NCBI RefSeq assembly: GCF_036226465.1
Contig: NZ_CP108476.1
Coordinates: 124,001 to 188,000 of the forward strand
Reading direction: 5' to 3'
From: Kitasatospora sp. NBC_01250
GTDB lineage: Bacteria; Actinomycetota; Actinomycetes; Streptomycetales; Streptomycetaceae
Length of the DNA: 64,000 bases
Position 1 is the stretch's first letter; every line of letters begins with the position of its first letter. Shown here piece after piece: positions 25,866 through 34,594 of the stretch. Made by a program: the position numbers and the translations under genes. The notes beneath the pieces were generated by a model that was not told the origin of the DNA, did no database searches, and was given only the letters and a program-made list of their open reading frames with translations.

Positions 25866-26033
25866 CTGACGGTCTTCCTCCTCCCCGCCCACTCACCCGA
25901 CCTCAACCCCGTCGAACGGGTCTGGGCACACGTCAAACGCAGGATCGCCGACCTCGCCGTGGTCGCCCTGAGATCGGAGTCCTTGGCCGCTGCGCTCGAA
26001 GGCTCGATGGCTGAGCGAGGGAGCGTCAAGTAC
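25866..26033 (+). mobile_element. IS630-family transposase C-terminal fragment
   Basis: Plus-strand translation reads LTVFLLPAHSPDLNPVERVW, AHVKRRIADLAVVALRSESL, AAALEGS. The LPxxSPDLNPVE segment carries the last catalytic Glu of IS630 transposases. A stop codon lies immediately upstream, so it is only a fragment. It points away from the N-terminal fragment at 24,380-25,045. Confidence 0.7.
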
Positions 26034-26445
26034 GCGCGGCTCCTCTGCGGGCACGGAGCCGTCGATGCGCGGCCGAGCCGGGTCCCTGTGCTCCGCCACC
26101 GCGACGCGCCCTGGGTCGGGTGCATGACGCTCTGTCACTGCCCGGGTGAGATGGGATGGAGGGGTGCCTACCTTTCTTCTCTCGATCAGCTCCCTCTGGT
26201 CCGGCATCGTGTGCCGTCGCCGTCGTCTGCGCCGTGATGACCGGGCACGGGCAGGAGTGACCTCATCGAGGCTTCGAGCTCCGCTCGCGTCGGCGGTGGG
26301 CACCCTGCGTGTCCTGGTGCCCGGCCGCGTACCTCGGTCCGGAGCGAGGTCGGCGACAGCCGCTGCGCCCCTGGCTGTCGGGCGGGCTGGAACGGACGAT
26401 GAGTCACGGTCCGGCGCTCCCTCGGCTGTTCCGCTCCGGTCACCT
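26034..26445. other. no gene seen; upstream region of GH92
   Basis: The 412 bp between the IS630 fragment and the preferred GH92 start have open frames on both strands without recognisable protein. The GH92 frame is open upstream to about 26,146 but reads as low-complexity Arg/Ala sequence. The promoter is expected here. Confidence 0.35.
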
Positions 26446-28827
26446 GTGCCACGAGGGAAGTGCGCGTGGCTGGTCCGGCGGGGTCGTGGGCGTGGATTCG
26501 TCCGGCGGGTGACTGTGCTCGCCGGCCTGCTGGCGGCGTGCGTCGGGGCGGCCCCCGGGTCTGCCAGGACTTCCGAAGCCGCCTTGGTCACCGCACCGGC
26601 CTCGCTGGTCGACCCGTTCATCGGGACCTCCAACTGGGCGAACGACTTCCCCGGTGCCGACCTGCCCTTCGGCATGGTGCAGTGGAGCCCCGACACCCCG
26701 TCCCGGCCGCACGGCGGCGGCTACGAGTACCGCGACTCCGCGATCACCGGGTTCAGCCTGACCCACCTCTCCGGCCCGGGCTGCGACGGCGCAGGCGACA
26801 TCCCGGTCCTGCCGACCATCGGCGCCGTGGACACCAGCGCGACCGAGGGTTTCTCCCACACCCACGAGTCCGCCTCACCGGGCTCCTACGCGGTGACCCT
26901 GGACAACGGAGTGACGACCGAACTGACCGCCACACCCCGCAGCGGCATGGCCCGGTTCACCTTCCCCTCCACCACTGCGGCCAACCTGCTCTTCAAGCTG
27001 TCCGGCAGCCAAGCGGGTGACAGCCGGACCGCGTTCACCGCCGTCAGCGACACCGAGGTCAGCGGGCAGGTCACCAGCGGCGGGTTCTGCAAGGCGAGCA
27101 ACACCTACACGGTGTACTTCGACATGGTCTTCGACCGGCCGTTCACCTCCCTCGGCACCGACGCCGCCACGGCAGCACACCGACCGGCAATGCCCGCGCC
27201 AAGCACACCGCCCGGCGCCCCCGACGCGGCGAATCCCCCCAGGCTCCACGGCACCGAGCCCACCCCCTCCCAGTCCGCCCCCGCCGCGCGAGGCGCGCTG
27301 AACGACGGCCACGTCACCTTCGACACCACCAGGTCCCACGTCGTACAGGCCAAGGTCGGCCTCTCCTACGTGTCCGTCGCCAACGCGGCGGTGAACCGCG
27401 CCACCGAGAACCCCGGCTGGAACCTCACGAGCGTGCGCAACGCCGCGCTGCACGCGTGGGACTCCGCACTGGGTCGCGTCCGCATCGCCGGCGGAACCCC
27501 CGCCAGGCGGACGGTCTTCTACACCGCGCTCTACCACTCCTTGCTGCACCCCAACCTGATCAGCGACAGCAACCGCCAGTATCCCGGCTTCGACGGAACC
27601 ACCCATACCGTGGACCGGGGCCACCGCGCCGCCTACGCGAACTACTCGGGCTGGGACATCTACCGCTCCCAGGCCCAGCTCGAAGCCCTGGTCGACCCGC
27701 AGGCCGCCTCGGACACCGCGCAGTCGATGCTCGACGACTACGACCAGACCGGCCAGTTCCCCAAGTGGTCCGAGAACAACGGCGAGAGCCACATCATGGT
27801 CGGTGACCCGGCCGACGCGATCCTCGCCGACTACTACGCGTTCGGCGCCACACACTTCGACAGCGCAGCGGCCCTGGCCGGCATGATCGAGGAGGGCACC
27901 GACGCCAACAGCAACCGTCCGGGCCTGAACTACCTCCGACAGCTCGGCTACCTGCCCAGCGACGGGACCTACGGCTGCTGCAACTTCTACGGTCCGGCCG
28001 CCACCACCCTGGAATACGACACCGCCGACTTCGCCATTTCCGCCCTGGCAGGCGCCCTGGGCGACACCACGCACCAGGCCTCGTTCGCCGACCGGGCCCA
28101 GGACTGGCGCAACCTCTTCAACCCCGCCAGCGGCTTCATCCAACCCCGTGACACCTCGGGCTCATGGACACGCGGATTCGACCCGACGTCGGGCAAGAAC
28201 TTCGTCGAGGGCGACTCGTGGAAGTACACGCCGATGGTGCCGTTCAACCTGCACGGGCTGGCCACCGCGATGGGCGGCAACGCGGCGATGGCCGCCTTCC
28301 TGGACACCGACCTGTCCTCGTTCACCGGCGCGGGCGGCCACACCGACCTCGGCAACGAGCCGAGCCTGGACGTCCCGTGGGAGTACGACTACATCGGCCG
28401 GCCCTACCAGACCCAGCAGACCGTGCGCCGCATCCAGGACCAGATCTGGACCGACAGCCCCTCCGGACTGGCCGGCAACGACGACCTGGGCGAGATGAGC
28501 TCGTGGTACGTGTGGTCCGCCCTGGGCATGTACCCCGAAACGCCGGGCACCGCGGACCTGGCACTGGGCAGCCCCCTGTTCACCCGCGCGCTCGTCACCC
28601 TCCCCTCCGGCCACACCCTGACCATCAAGGCCGACGGCGCCGCCGACAACGCCCCCTACGTCCAGAAGGCCCGCTGGAACGGCATCCCGTGGAACAACGC
28701 CTACGCCCCCGCCGAGGCGATCAGCAGCGGCGGAACACTCGACTACACCCTCGGTACCAACGCGAACACCGCCTGGGCCGCATCCCCCACTTCCGCACCG
28801 CGCTCGTACCCCGGCGCGGGCCACTGA
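26446..28827 (+). CDS. secreted GH92 alpha-mannosidase
   Basis: About 793 residues from a GTG at 26446. An Arg-rich n-region and hydrophobic helix (VTVLAGLLAACVGAAPGSA) form a signal peptide, possibly a lipoprotein signal (LLAAC). GH92 hallmarks follow: VDPFIGTSNWANDFPGADLP, PFGMVQWSPDT, ITGFSLTHLSGPGC, GWDIYRSQ, the GNEPS region and GNDDLGEMSSWYVWSALGMY near the C-terminus. GH92 enzymes are calcium-dependent exo-acting alpha-mannosidases. A Pro/Ala-rich insertion at about 27,180-27,300 interrupts the N-terminal beta-sandwich domain. The start is uncertain because no site has a clear Shine-Dalgarno sequence; a GTG at 26509 is the alternative. Confidence 0.87.
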   Translation: MPRGKCAWLVRRGRGRGFVRRVTVLAGLLAACVGAAPGSARTSEAALVTAPASLVDPFIGTSNWANDFPGADLPFGMVQWSPDTPSRPHGGGYEYRDSAITGFSLTHLSGPGCDGAGDIPVLPTIGAVDTSATEGFSHTHESASPGSYAVTLDNGVTTELTATPRSGMARFTFPSTTAANLLFKLSGSQAGDSRTAFTAVSDTEVSGQVTSGGFCKASNTYTVYFDMVFDRPFTSLGTDAATAAHRPAMPAPSTPPGAPDAANPPRLHGTEPTPSQSAPAARGALNDGHVTFDTTRSHVVQAKVGLSYVSVANAAVNRATENPGWNLTSVRNAALHAWDSALGRVRIAGGTPARRTVFYTALYHSLLHPNLISDSNRQYPGFDGTTHTVDRGHRAAYANYSGWDIYRSQAQLEALVDPQAASDTAQSMLDDYDQTGQFPKWSENNGESHIMVGDPADAILADYYAFGATHFDSAAALAGMIEEGTDANSNRPGLNYLRQLGYLPSDGTYGCCNFYGPAATTLEYDTADFAISALAGALGDTTHQASFADRAQDWRNLFNPASGFIQPRDTSGSWTRGFDPTSGKNFVEGDSWKYTPMVPFNLHGLATAMGGNAAMAAFLDTDLSSFTGAGGHTDLGNEPSLDVPWEYDYIGRPYQTQQTVRRIQDQIWTDSPSGLAGNDDLGEMSSWYVWSALGMYPETPGTADLALGSPLFTRALVTLPSGHTLTIKADGAADNAPYVQKARWNGIPWNNAYAPAEAISSGGTLDYTLGTNANTAWAASPTSAPRSYPGAGH

Positions 28828-28945
28828 TCTCCGCGCCGGCTGTCGTCGGCCCGAGGCGCTGCTTCGCCGCGGCACTCCGACACTGCGGGAGAGCCGGGCT
28901 CGTCACGCCCGCACTCCCACTCCCACCCCCATCGAGGAGCCCAGG

Positions 28946-29746
28946 TTGACCGCTCGACAGGTGCGACTCGCGCTCGCATCAGCCTTGCTCGTCCTGTTCC
29001 CGCAGCCGGCCGCCGCGGCGGCTGCGCACCGCACGGTCACTCCCGTGGCGCCAGCCCGCGATTGCACCCCGGCCGGCTCCGCCGGTAGGGACCGCTACGT
29101 CGACTTCGCCGATCTGGCCGCACACGAGAGGGAGGGAACCGACTACCGGGTCACCGCACGTCGCGGTGTCGGCGAGGAGGCGCGGGTGGTTCAACTGGCG
29201 ATTCACGGGGGCGGGATCGAGCCTCCCACCACCCAGCTCGCCGACTACAGCGCGAGGATGACCGGCAGCTCGTTCTACTCCCTCGAGGGCCTCGGGAACG
29301 GGGACGAACGTGATCTCCACGTCACGGCCACGCACTTCGACGACCCCCGGGCCCTCGCGCTGGCCGAGACGGCGCGGTACAGCGTGTCCTGGCACGGCGC
29401 GGCCGGCGTCGAACCGCTCACATATGTGGGTGGCCTGGACATCCACGCGGCCCGGCGGGTGGCCGCCGCCCTTCGCACCCGAGGCTTCGCCGTCGCGGCC
29501 CGCAATCCCGGCGCCCTCGCCGGCGTCCAGCCCTGCAACATCGCCAACCGCGACCAGCGGGGAGAAGGCGTCCAGCTGGAGATCAGCGAGGGACAGCGTC
29601 GGAAGTTCCTCAAGGACGGCGACCTCGGGCGCGATCGGATCAACGACCCGCGCTTTCGAACTCCCGCGTTCTACGCCTACAGCGCCGCGGTCCTGAGCGC
29701 TCTCGCCCCCGCGCCGGCCGTCCCGGGTCCCCCGGCCGCCGGGTGA
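28946..29746 (+). CDS. poly-gamma-glutamate hydrolase family protein, secreted
   Basis: The 266-residue precursor starts at TTG 28946 after GAGGAGCCCAGG. A signal peptide (VRLALASALLVLFPQPAAAA) precedes a zinc-peptidase-like domain: DFADLAAHEREGTDYRV, VVQLAIHGGGIEPPT (likely metal-binding His), FYSLEG, LHVTATHFDDP and YVGGLD. This is the UPF0714/phage-type gamma-PGA hydrolase pattern, members of which cleave gamma-linked polyglutamate. The GH92 gene ends 118 bp upstream on the same strand; both are exported. Confidence 0.85.
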   Translation: MTARQVRLALASALLVLFPQPAAAAAAHRTVTPVAPARDCTPAGSAGRDRYVDFADLAAHEREGTDYRVTARRGVGEEARVVQLAIHGGGIEPPTTQLADYSARMTGSSFYSLEGLGNGDERDLHVTATHFDDPRALALAETARYSVSWHGAAGVEPLTYVGGLDIHAARRVAAALRTRGFAVAARNPGALAGVQPCNIANRDQRGEGVQLEISEGQRRKFLKDGDLGRDRINDPRFRTPAFYAYSAAVLSALAPAPAVPGPPAAG

Positions 29747-30024
29747 TCAGGACCGGCCCGTACCCGTCGAGGGAGTCGGCAACCGGACAGCCGGAGAACA
29801 CCCGCGAGGCCGCCGGACCCGGTCCAGGTGGGCCTCGGAGGTGTTCGGGCAGCCGCTCGTAGCGGCCGGCCTGGGCGTGAAAGCGGCGTCGGCGGGACCA
29901 GCAGCACGCAGGCGGAGGCGGTGGGCCAGAGCCAAGCCGCCGGCACCCGGGCCGCCGAAGCCCGACAGCACAGCAGAGTTGCCCCAGCATCAGCCGATGC
30001 CCCGCCGGCCGAGTCGGCAGGGCA
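29747..30024. other. no gene seen
   Basis: 278 bp between the gamma-PGA hydrolase-like gene and the Tn3 remnant. Short frames only; nothing recognised. Confidence 0.4.
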
Positions 30025-30711
30025 TCATGCGTCGCGGATCTGGCCGATGCCGGCTGCAAACGATCGGGGGTGGTCCCGCGAGGACCACTCCCGGTGGAGC
30101 GCCGGCCGGTTGCGCCCACCACCCGGCCCGCTGAGCAGTCGAGCGTCGAGGTCCTTGGACTGCTGCTGGAGGCGGACCTCCTCCAGCTCGCTGCGGGCCC
30201 TCTTCACCTTGATGGCCACCCGCTTGCAGAACATCGTCGTCAGGTCGTCGCGCACCCGCATCCGGGCCTTGTGGACCAGACACGCCATCAGCGTGATCCG
30301 CTTGGCCTCGGCGTAGTCCTGCATCACGCCCACGTCCGCCGCCTCCGCCTCGCCGGCGAAGTCCGCGATCTTCGCCACCGCCAGGCCCTCCAGCCACGCG
30401 CCGGTGGCGCCGAGCCCGTCGACCCCGCCGTGCGGGCCGAGGCGTACCGCCCCGCCACGGTCCCCCTCCGGCAACTCCACCGCCTTGCGGACGAAGTCGA
30501 CCACCATCTCGGGCACCTCGTCCCGCTTCGGGAACCGAGCCATCCGCTGGTAGGACTTGAGCAGCAGAAGCGACAGCTGACGGTCCTCGCTGTCCGCCCG
30601 CTCCCGGGACCACAGCACCTCCTCACGGCTCGGCGAGAAGAACAGATGCAGCTCACGCGCGGTGATCAGTCGCTTGAACCGCGGATACGCCGTCCGCTCG
30701 ATCGACGTCAT
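30025..30711 (-). mobile_element. Tn3-family transposase remnant with internal deletion
   Basis: The frame starts with the Tn3 transposase N-terminus (MTSIERTAYPRFKRLITARE, LHLFFSPSREEVLW, LLLLKSYQRMARFPKRDEVP). After VELPEG it jumps to much later transposase sequence (KIADFAGEAEAADVGVMQDY, ACLVHKARMRVRDDLTTMF, KRVAIKVKRARSELEEVRLQ) and then ends in unrelated residues. The normal protein is about 1,000 residues; the central part and the DDE domain are gone. No terminal inverted repeat was found nearby. Confidence 0.75.
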
Positions 30712-30987
30712 TTCCCGTCGCCCCACCCAACCCCGATGCCAACATGACCACGGCGGACCCACACCCGCGCGGGCATCTTGACCAGAGACCATCAAACGGG
30801 GAGTCAGAAGCCCCCAAGCCAGGACAGGATCGGCGGGCGGGCGGCGAGTGCGTCCACCGTGCGGGTCGTCTGCTCCAGGACCCGCAGCCGCAGGCTCGGC
30901 GCGGCCAGGACCATCCGCTGGAAGCGAGAAAGTGCTCGTTGTCGTTGAGGCCGGTGACGACGTCACGCCGGTGGGCGGTTCCGGTTC

Positions 30988-31383
30988 GTGCCGCGCGAAG
31001 GCTGGCTCCCTCAGGACACCGAGGGACTGTGGGCCGCCTTGCTCAGCGAGGACACCGCGCGGGTGCAGAACGTCCCGCTGCTCCAGGAGGGGGTGGCCGA
31101 GGGCGATGTCGTCCGATTCACCACGGACACCGAGGGCCGGCATCTGGGAGTCGGTCGACGGCAGCAAGACCGGGCTGATCTCGACGGAAGGCAGCGCGAA
31201 CGGCTGGTGGACGGCGGGGCGCAGAACCTGTGGGTCTTCGACAAGGACAGCCTGCAGTACCTCGGGCTCAACTGGGAGACCACCTCGGACTCCCGGATCG
31301 GCCCGAAGGGCACCGTCATCAGTGAGGAGTCGGTGCTGCAGCAGGCCTACGTCGACCAGGTCGGCGTGCGCCCCGCGCAGTAA
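30988..31383 (+). pseudogene. chimeric ORF: DUF4265-like 5' part joined to CU044_5270-like 3' part
   Basis: The 131-residue frame opens with PREGWLPQDTEGLWAALLSE, TARVQNVPLLQEGVAEGDVV, RFTTD, resembling DUF4265. The 3' half (NLWVFDKDSLQYLGLNWETT, then VISEESVLQQAYVDQVG) resembles the end of actinomycete CU044_5270-type surface/lipoproteins. The missing link to that family (WESVDGSKTGLISTEGS) is in another frame at about 31,145-31,195. The ORF therefore looks like a fusion of two gene ends with a frameshift. Family assignments are from pattern memory and moderately secure. Confidence 0.4.
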
Positions 31384-31655
31384 CGACCCACGCCCCGTTC
31401 CTGCACGACCCGACAGCCGAGCGCCGCAGAGCACCCGCCGGCAGACCGAGTCCATCGGCCCCTCGCCCTCGCCCGGCTCACGCACCGGGCGGCTTCCCCG
31501 AGGGGCCGATGGACCGTCAGGACGTCCCGACCGCACAACCGCCGTCAAGGGTTCCTGAGGGTCGTGCTCCTCTTTCGCTCCCGCACCGGCATCCCGCCTC
31601 GGGGCGATGCTTGATCGGTCCGCACCCGGCAGGCTGCTGGACTGCCGGCCGGGGG

Positions 31656-32315
31656 TCAGGGGCGGCTGTCGATCCGGACCGGCGGTAGCTCGCCCAGCTG
31701 TGCCTTGCTGAGCCGTGTGGTGACGGTCCCGCCCTGCCAGGACACCTCGTTGATCGGGATGGCGACGGTCTTCCTGCCCCACAGGTGGCCCTCCTTGAGG
31801 AGCACGTGGGTAGTGCCGTGGTCGCGCGGGTCGACGAGCAGCCCCTGGACGTGGCCGATCTCGCCGTCGGTGGCCTCGACGCGGTCACCGTGGCGGATCT
31901 GGACCTCGTCACCCGGGACCCGCTCGTGGACGACCGCGTGCGGCGCACCCGCGTCGAGAAGCAGTGGCATGGGGACGGCGCCGCCCCCGCTGAGGCCGGC
32001 GGCCGGTACGGTGAGCCACTGCCCCGGCTCGTAGCCCAGGTGCTCCTCGCTGCCGGGCAGGAACTCCGTCTCCTCGGCTGCGTCGAGCTGGGCGACGGCC
32101 GCCGTGTCGCGAAAGAGCCTGATGTTCTCGGCGTCGCCGGCCGTCTCATCGACGATGTCGACGGGAACCAGCCGGTCGGTGGCGTCACGGCCACCGATCA
32201 CCAGGTGGGTGACCCGCGCCGACTGCGGTTCGATCACCACCCGCTTCAGGTGGCCGTAGGTGCCGTCCGGGCAGTGGACATCGGCGCCGATCGCGTACTG
32301 CACTGGTGCACTCAC
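31656..32315 (-). CDS. PRC-barrel domain protein
   Basis: A 219-residue soluble protein with two PRC-barrel-like halves: YAIGADVHCPDGTYGHLKRV with RVTHLVIGGRDATDRLVPVD at the N-terminus, and GDRVEATDGEIGHVQGLLVD with HVLLKEGHLWGRKTVAIPIN at the C-terminus. These domains occur in photosynthetic reaction centre H subunits and RimM and in many stress-related actinomycete proteins; no activity is known. GTG at 32315 follows AGGAGG. A tiny membrane protein gene lies divergently 225 bp away. Confidence 0.8.
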   Translation of the reverse strand: MSAPVQYAIGADVHCPDGTYGHLKRVVIEPQSARVTHLVIGGRDATDRLVPVDIVDETAGDAENIRLFRDTAAVAQLDAAEETEFLPGSEEHLGYEPGQWLTVPAAGLSGGGAVPMPLLLDAGAPHAVVHERVPGDEVQIRHGDRVEATDGEIGHVQGLLVDPRDHGTTHVLLKEGHLWGRKTVAIPINEVSWQGGTVTTRLSKAQLGELPPVRIDSRP

Positions 32316-32540
32316 CTGGGTTCCTCCTGTCGTTCTGCGGGTTCGTGTTCAGCGGACCCGGTCGCCGCCCGTCTGCCCTCCGCCGGCGGTTCAACACCTC
32401 CCGCCGTGACACGAGTGAGGACAACGGGCGCCCGGACGACAGGTCTCGTCCGTCTCCGGCATGACGCGACGGAATCGGGGAAGCCGCTCTGCAATCCGAC
32501 AACTTGCCGTCGCAGTACAGGCTGGAGAGGAACAACTCAC

Positions 32541-32612
32541 ATGTACATAGGACTCGGCACCATCGTCCTTATCGTGATCATCGTTCTGGTCGTGCGTGGC
32601 CTCAGCCGCTGA
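32541..32612 (+). CDS. 23-residue single-helix membrane protein
   Basis: The frame ATG 32541 to TGA gives MYIGLGTIVLIVIIVLVVRG plus LSR: a lone hydrophobic helix with a basic end. GGAGAGGAA lies upstream of the ATG. Similar ultra-short membrane ORFs occur widely in actinomycetes near stress genes; function unknown. It is too short for usual gene callers. Confidence 0.6.
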   Translation: MYIGLGTIVLIVIIVLVVRGLSR

Positions 32613-32689
32613 CAGGCACGGCGGAACCAGTGCAGCGGGCCGCGTTGATCCTTCGGGGTTGCCGGTCAGCCGGCGGGGTCGCCGAGGCC

Positions 32690-32922
32690 TGGCCGGCCAC
32701 CCGTCCCCGCTTCACATCCACCACACACCCGATCACGCCAGCTGGCTCAACCAAGTCGAGCTGTTCTTCTCCACCCTGACCCGACGTCTCCTACGCCGCG
32801 GCCAGTTCGCCTCCCGCGACGAACTGGCCGCGGCCATCGACACCTTCGTCCTGGCCTACGACGAACACGACGCCAAGCCCTACCGCTGGACCTGCGACGG
32901 CAGCCCGCTCAAAGCCGCATGA
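32690..32922 (+). mobile_element. IS630-family transposase C-terminal fragment (second type)
   Basis: Plus-strand frame reads HIHHTPDHASWLNQVELFFS, TLTRRLLRRGQFASRDELAA and YDEHDAKPYRWTCDGSPLKA-stop. The HASWLNQVE motif is the last catalytic Glu region of IS630 transposases. This sequence differs from the IS630 pieces at 24-26 kb, so it comes from another element. The upstream domains are absent. Confidence 0.75.
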
Positions 32923-32954
32923 ACCCCCGAAGGATCAACGCGGCGCTGCATCAG
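32841..32954 (+). repeat. direct repeat copy 1 (IS630 3' end)
   Basis: These 114 bp cover the last transposase codons and about 30 bp beyond. They recur at 34,308-34,423 with few substitutions and a 2-bp indel. The stop codon of the minus-strand hydrolase (TCA at 32951-32953) is inside this repeat. Confidence 0.8.
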
Positions 32955-34156
32955 GGCTGGAAGAGTACTTCCGGATTGTTCGGCGAGGGGCCGTCCAGCA
33001 GCGGACTGTGGATCCCCTTCAGCGTCTGGTCGAAGAACGCCGTCACGTACTCACGCGTGATCACGATTCCACGTTCGGGGTCGAGGGGCGGCGTCGGGAA
33101 CCCGGCCTCCTCCTCGAGCAGGTCCACGTCGGTGAAGCTGGGGTGGTTGGCGCCGGTGACCGCCAGCCACTTCTTGTAGCCGCCGAGGGCGGCCCAGGCC
33201 TGCCCCCAGTTGTCGCCGCCGGCCGAGTGGTAGGCGGCCGCACCCAGCATGAGGAACGGCCGGTTGATCTGGCCGGGCATCGGGGCCGGGTGGAAGGTGC
33301 CGTCCATGTTCACTCCGGCCCGTACTCGCGGGTCGGCGATCATCGTGGTGGCGGCCGCCGCTCCGCCGATGGAGTGTCCGGCCATGCCGATCTCGTGCTT
33401 GTCGATGAGGTGTGCCAGGCGCCACGCGGTAGTGCCATGCGTCAACTGGTCGATCACGAAGGACACGTCCAGCGCGCGGCTGGCAGTGACGGAGTCGAAG
33501 TCGAACGCCGGGTCGTCGCAGATCGCGCACGGCGGCGTCTGGCCGTTCGCCAGCGTCTCGCCGCTGTCCTCGTAGGTGTGGCCGACGAGCGCGACGACGT
33601 AGCCGTGACTGGCCAGGTCGGTCGCGAGCGAGGTGAGCACCATGCGCGGGTCCCCGAACCCGGGTGAGAGGACCACCAGCGGATACTTGCCCCTCTGCGG
33701 CCGCGCGCCGTCGAAGGCGTGCGTGGTGACGCTGGAAAGGTTCTGCGGGGTGATGCCGGAACTCGCCGGTATCTTCCCTTGCTGGATGTGTCCGGCTGCC
33801 TCGGCGAGGGTCATATAAGGGGCCGGCGTCCCGGTCCCGGGGACGGCCGGGTAGACCATCGTGACGGTCAGTTGGCGGGGGCCGGATGACGGCACCCACG
33901 GGTCGGGACGGCTCGCGTCGGTGAGGTGGATGACGTCCTCACCGGCGGCGTAGGGGCCGGTCGGCGCGGGGAGCGTGCCTTGGAAGGACGGCGTGGGCGT
34001 GGTGGCCGTGGCCGTGGCCGGTGCGGTGTCGGACGCGTGCGTGGCCACCGGTGTGGCCGACGGTGTGGTCGTGGCGGCGAACCCGGCGCCGGTTCCGGTG
34101 ACGAGGGCGGCGAGCGCCAGCGCCGCGACAGCGCTGATACGGCGATTGCGTTTCAT
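32951..34156 (-). CDS. secreted alpha/beta hydrolase (PAF-acetylhydrolase/lipase-like)
   Basis: The 401-residue precursor starts MKRNRRISAVAALALAALVT (signal peptide), then a Thr/Ala/Pro-rich linker (about 28-60), then an alpha/beta hydrolase domain. Nucleophile elbow is GMAGHSIGGAAA; catalytic His is in ANHPSFTDVD; PLVVLSPGFGDPR forms the oxyanion region; a CAICDD segment supplies two cysteines. The fold is closest to platelet-activating-factor acetylhydrolase/chlorophyllase-type lipases acting on esters outside the cell. The ATG at 34156 begins the signal. Ribosome binding site is weak. It is bracketed by two copies of an IS630 3' end. Confidence 0.83.
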   Translation of the reverse strand: MKRNRRISAVAALALAALVTGTGAGFAATTTPSATPVATHASDTAPATATATTPTPSFQGTLPAPTGPYAAGEDVIHLTDASRPDPWVPSSGPRQLTVTMVYPAVPGTGTPAPYMTLAEAAGHIQQGKIPASSGITPQNLSSVTTHAFDGARPQRGKYPLVVLSPGFGDPRMVLTSLATDLASHGYVVALVGHTYEDSGETLANGQTPPCAICDDPAFDFDSVTASRALDVSFVIDQLTHGTTAWRLAHLIDKHEIGMAGHSIGGAAAATTMIADPRVRAGVNMDGTFHPAPMPGQINRPFLMLGAAAYHSAGGDNWGQAWAALGGYKKWLAVTGANHPSFTDVDLLEEEAGFPTPPLDPERGIVITREYVTAFFDQTLKGIHSPLLDGPSPNNPEVLFQP

Positions 34157-34307
34157 GGGATCGACGCTAGGTTCCGCAGCTCCGTATCGAATCAGCCCGT
34201 CGATGTAAGCATTCTGGTGTCGTTCGTAGCCTCCGCGAGGTACCGGAGTAACCCGCCGGGAGTACGTCGTGCGGCGCGGGGTTCCCTTCACCGGCATCGT
34301 CGAGCGC

Positions 34308-34423
34308 CACCTTCGTCCTGGCCTACGACGAACACGACGCCAAGCCCTACCGCTGGACCTACGACCCAGCAGCCCGCTCAAAGCCGCATGAACCACCGAA
34401 GGATCAACGCGGCGCTGCACCAG
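34308..34423 (+). repeat. direct repeat copy 2 (IS630 3' end)
   Basis: A 116-bp near-copy of 32,841-32,954, in the same orientation, located upstream of the hydrolase start. It encodes the FVLAYDEHDAKPYRWTYD end of the transposase but is frameshifted relative to copy 1 by the 2-bp indel. Confidence 0.8.
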
Positions 34424-34594
34424 CGAAGCGCCCCGCTTCAGGCGGTCGACCACACCGACGCGGCCGGGCAGCGCAGGAGAGACGGACTTGCCGGCCACAG
34501 GGCAGGCCGGGGCGGAGGACAACAGATGGGGCGTCGCAGGTGTGGGGCCGGCCCCAGGAACACGGCCCCACACCGTGGCGGGAAGCGCGCGGCG

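Noticed and set aside
26146..26445. Possible longer N-terminus of the GH92 protein
   Set aside because: The extra sequence is Arg/Ala-rich, would bury the signal peptide and is not typical of GH92 proteins.
30025..31782. A 585-codon minus-strand frame across 31-31.8 kb
   Set aside because: Only the last 229 codons resemble a protein (Tn3 transposase); the rest is antisense or low-complexity.
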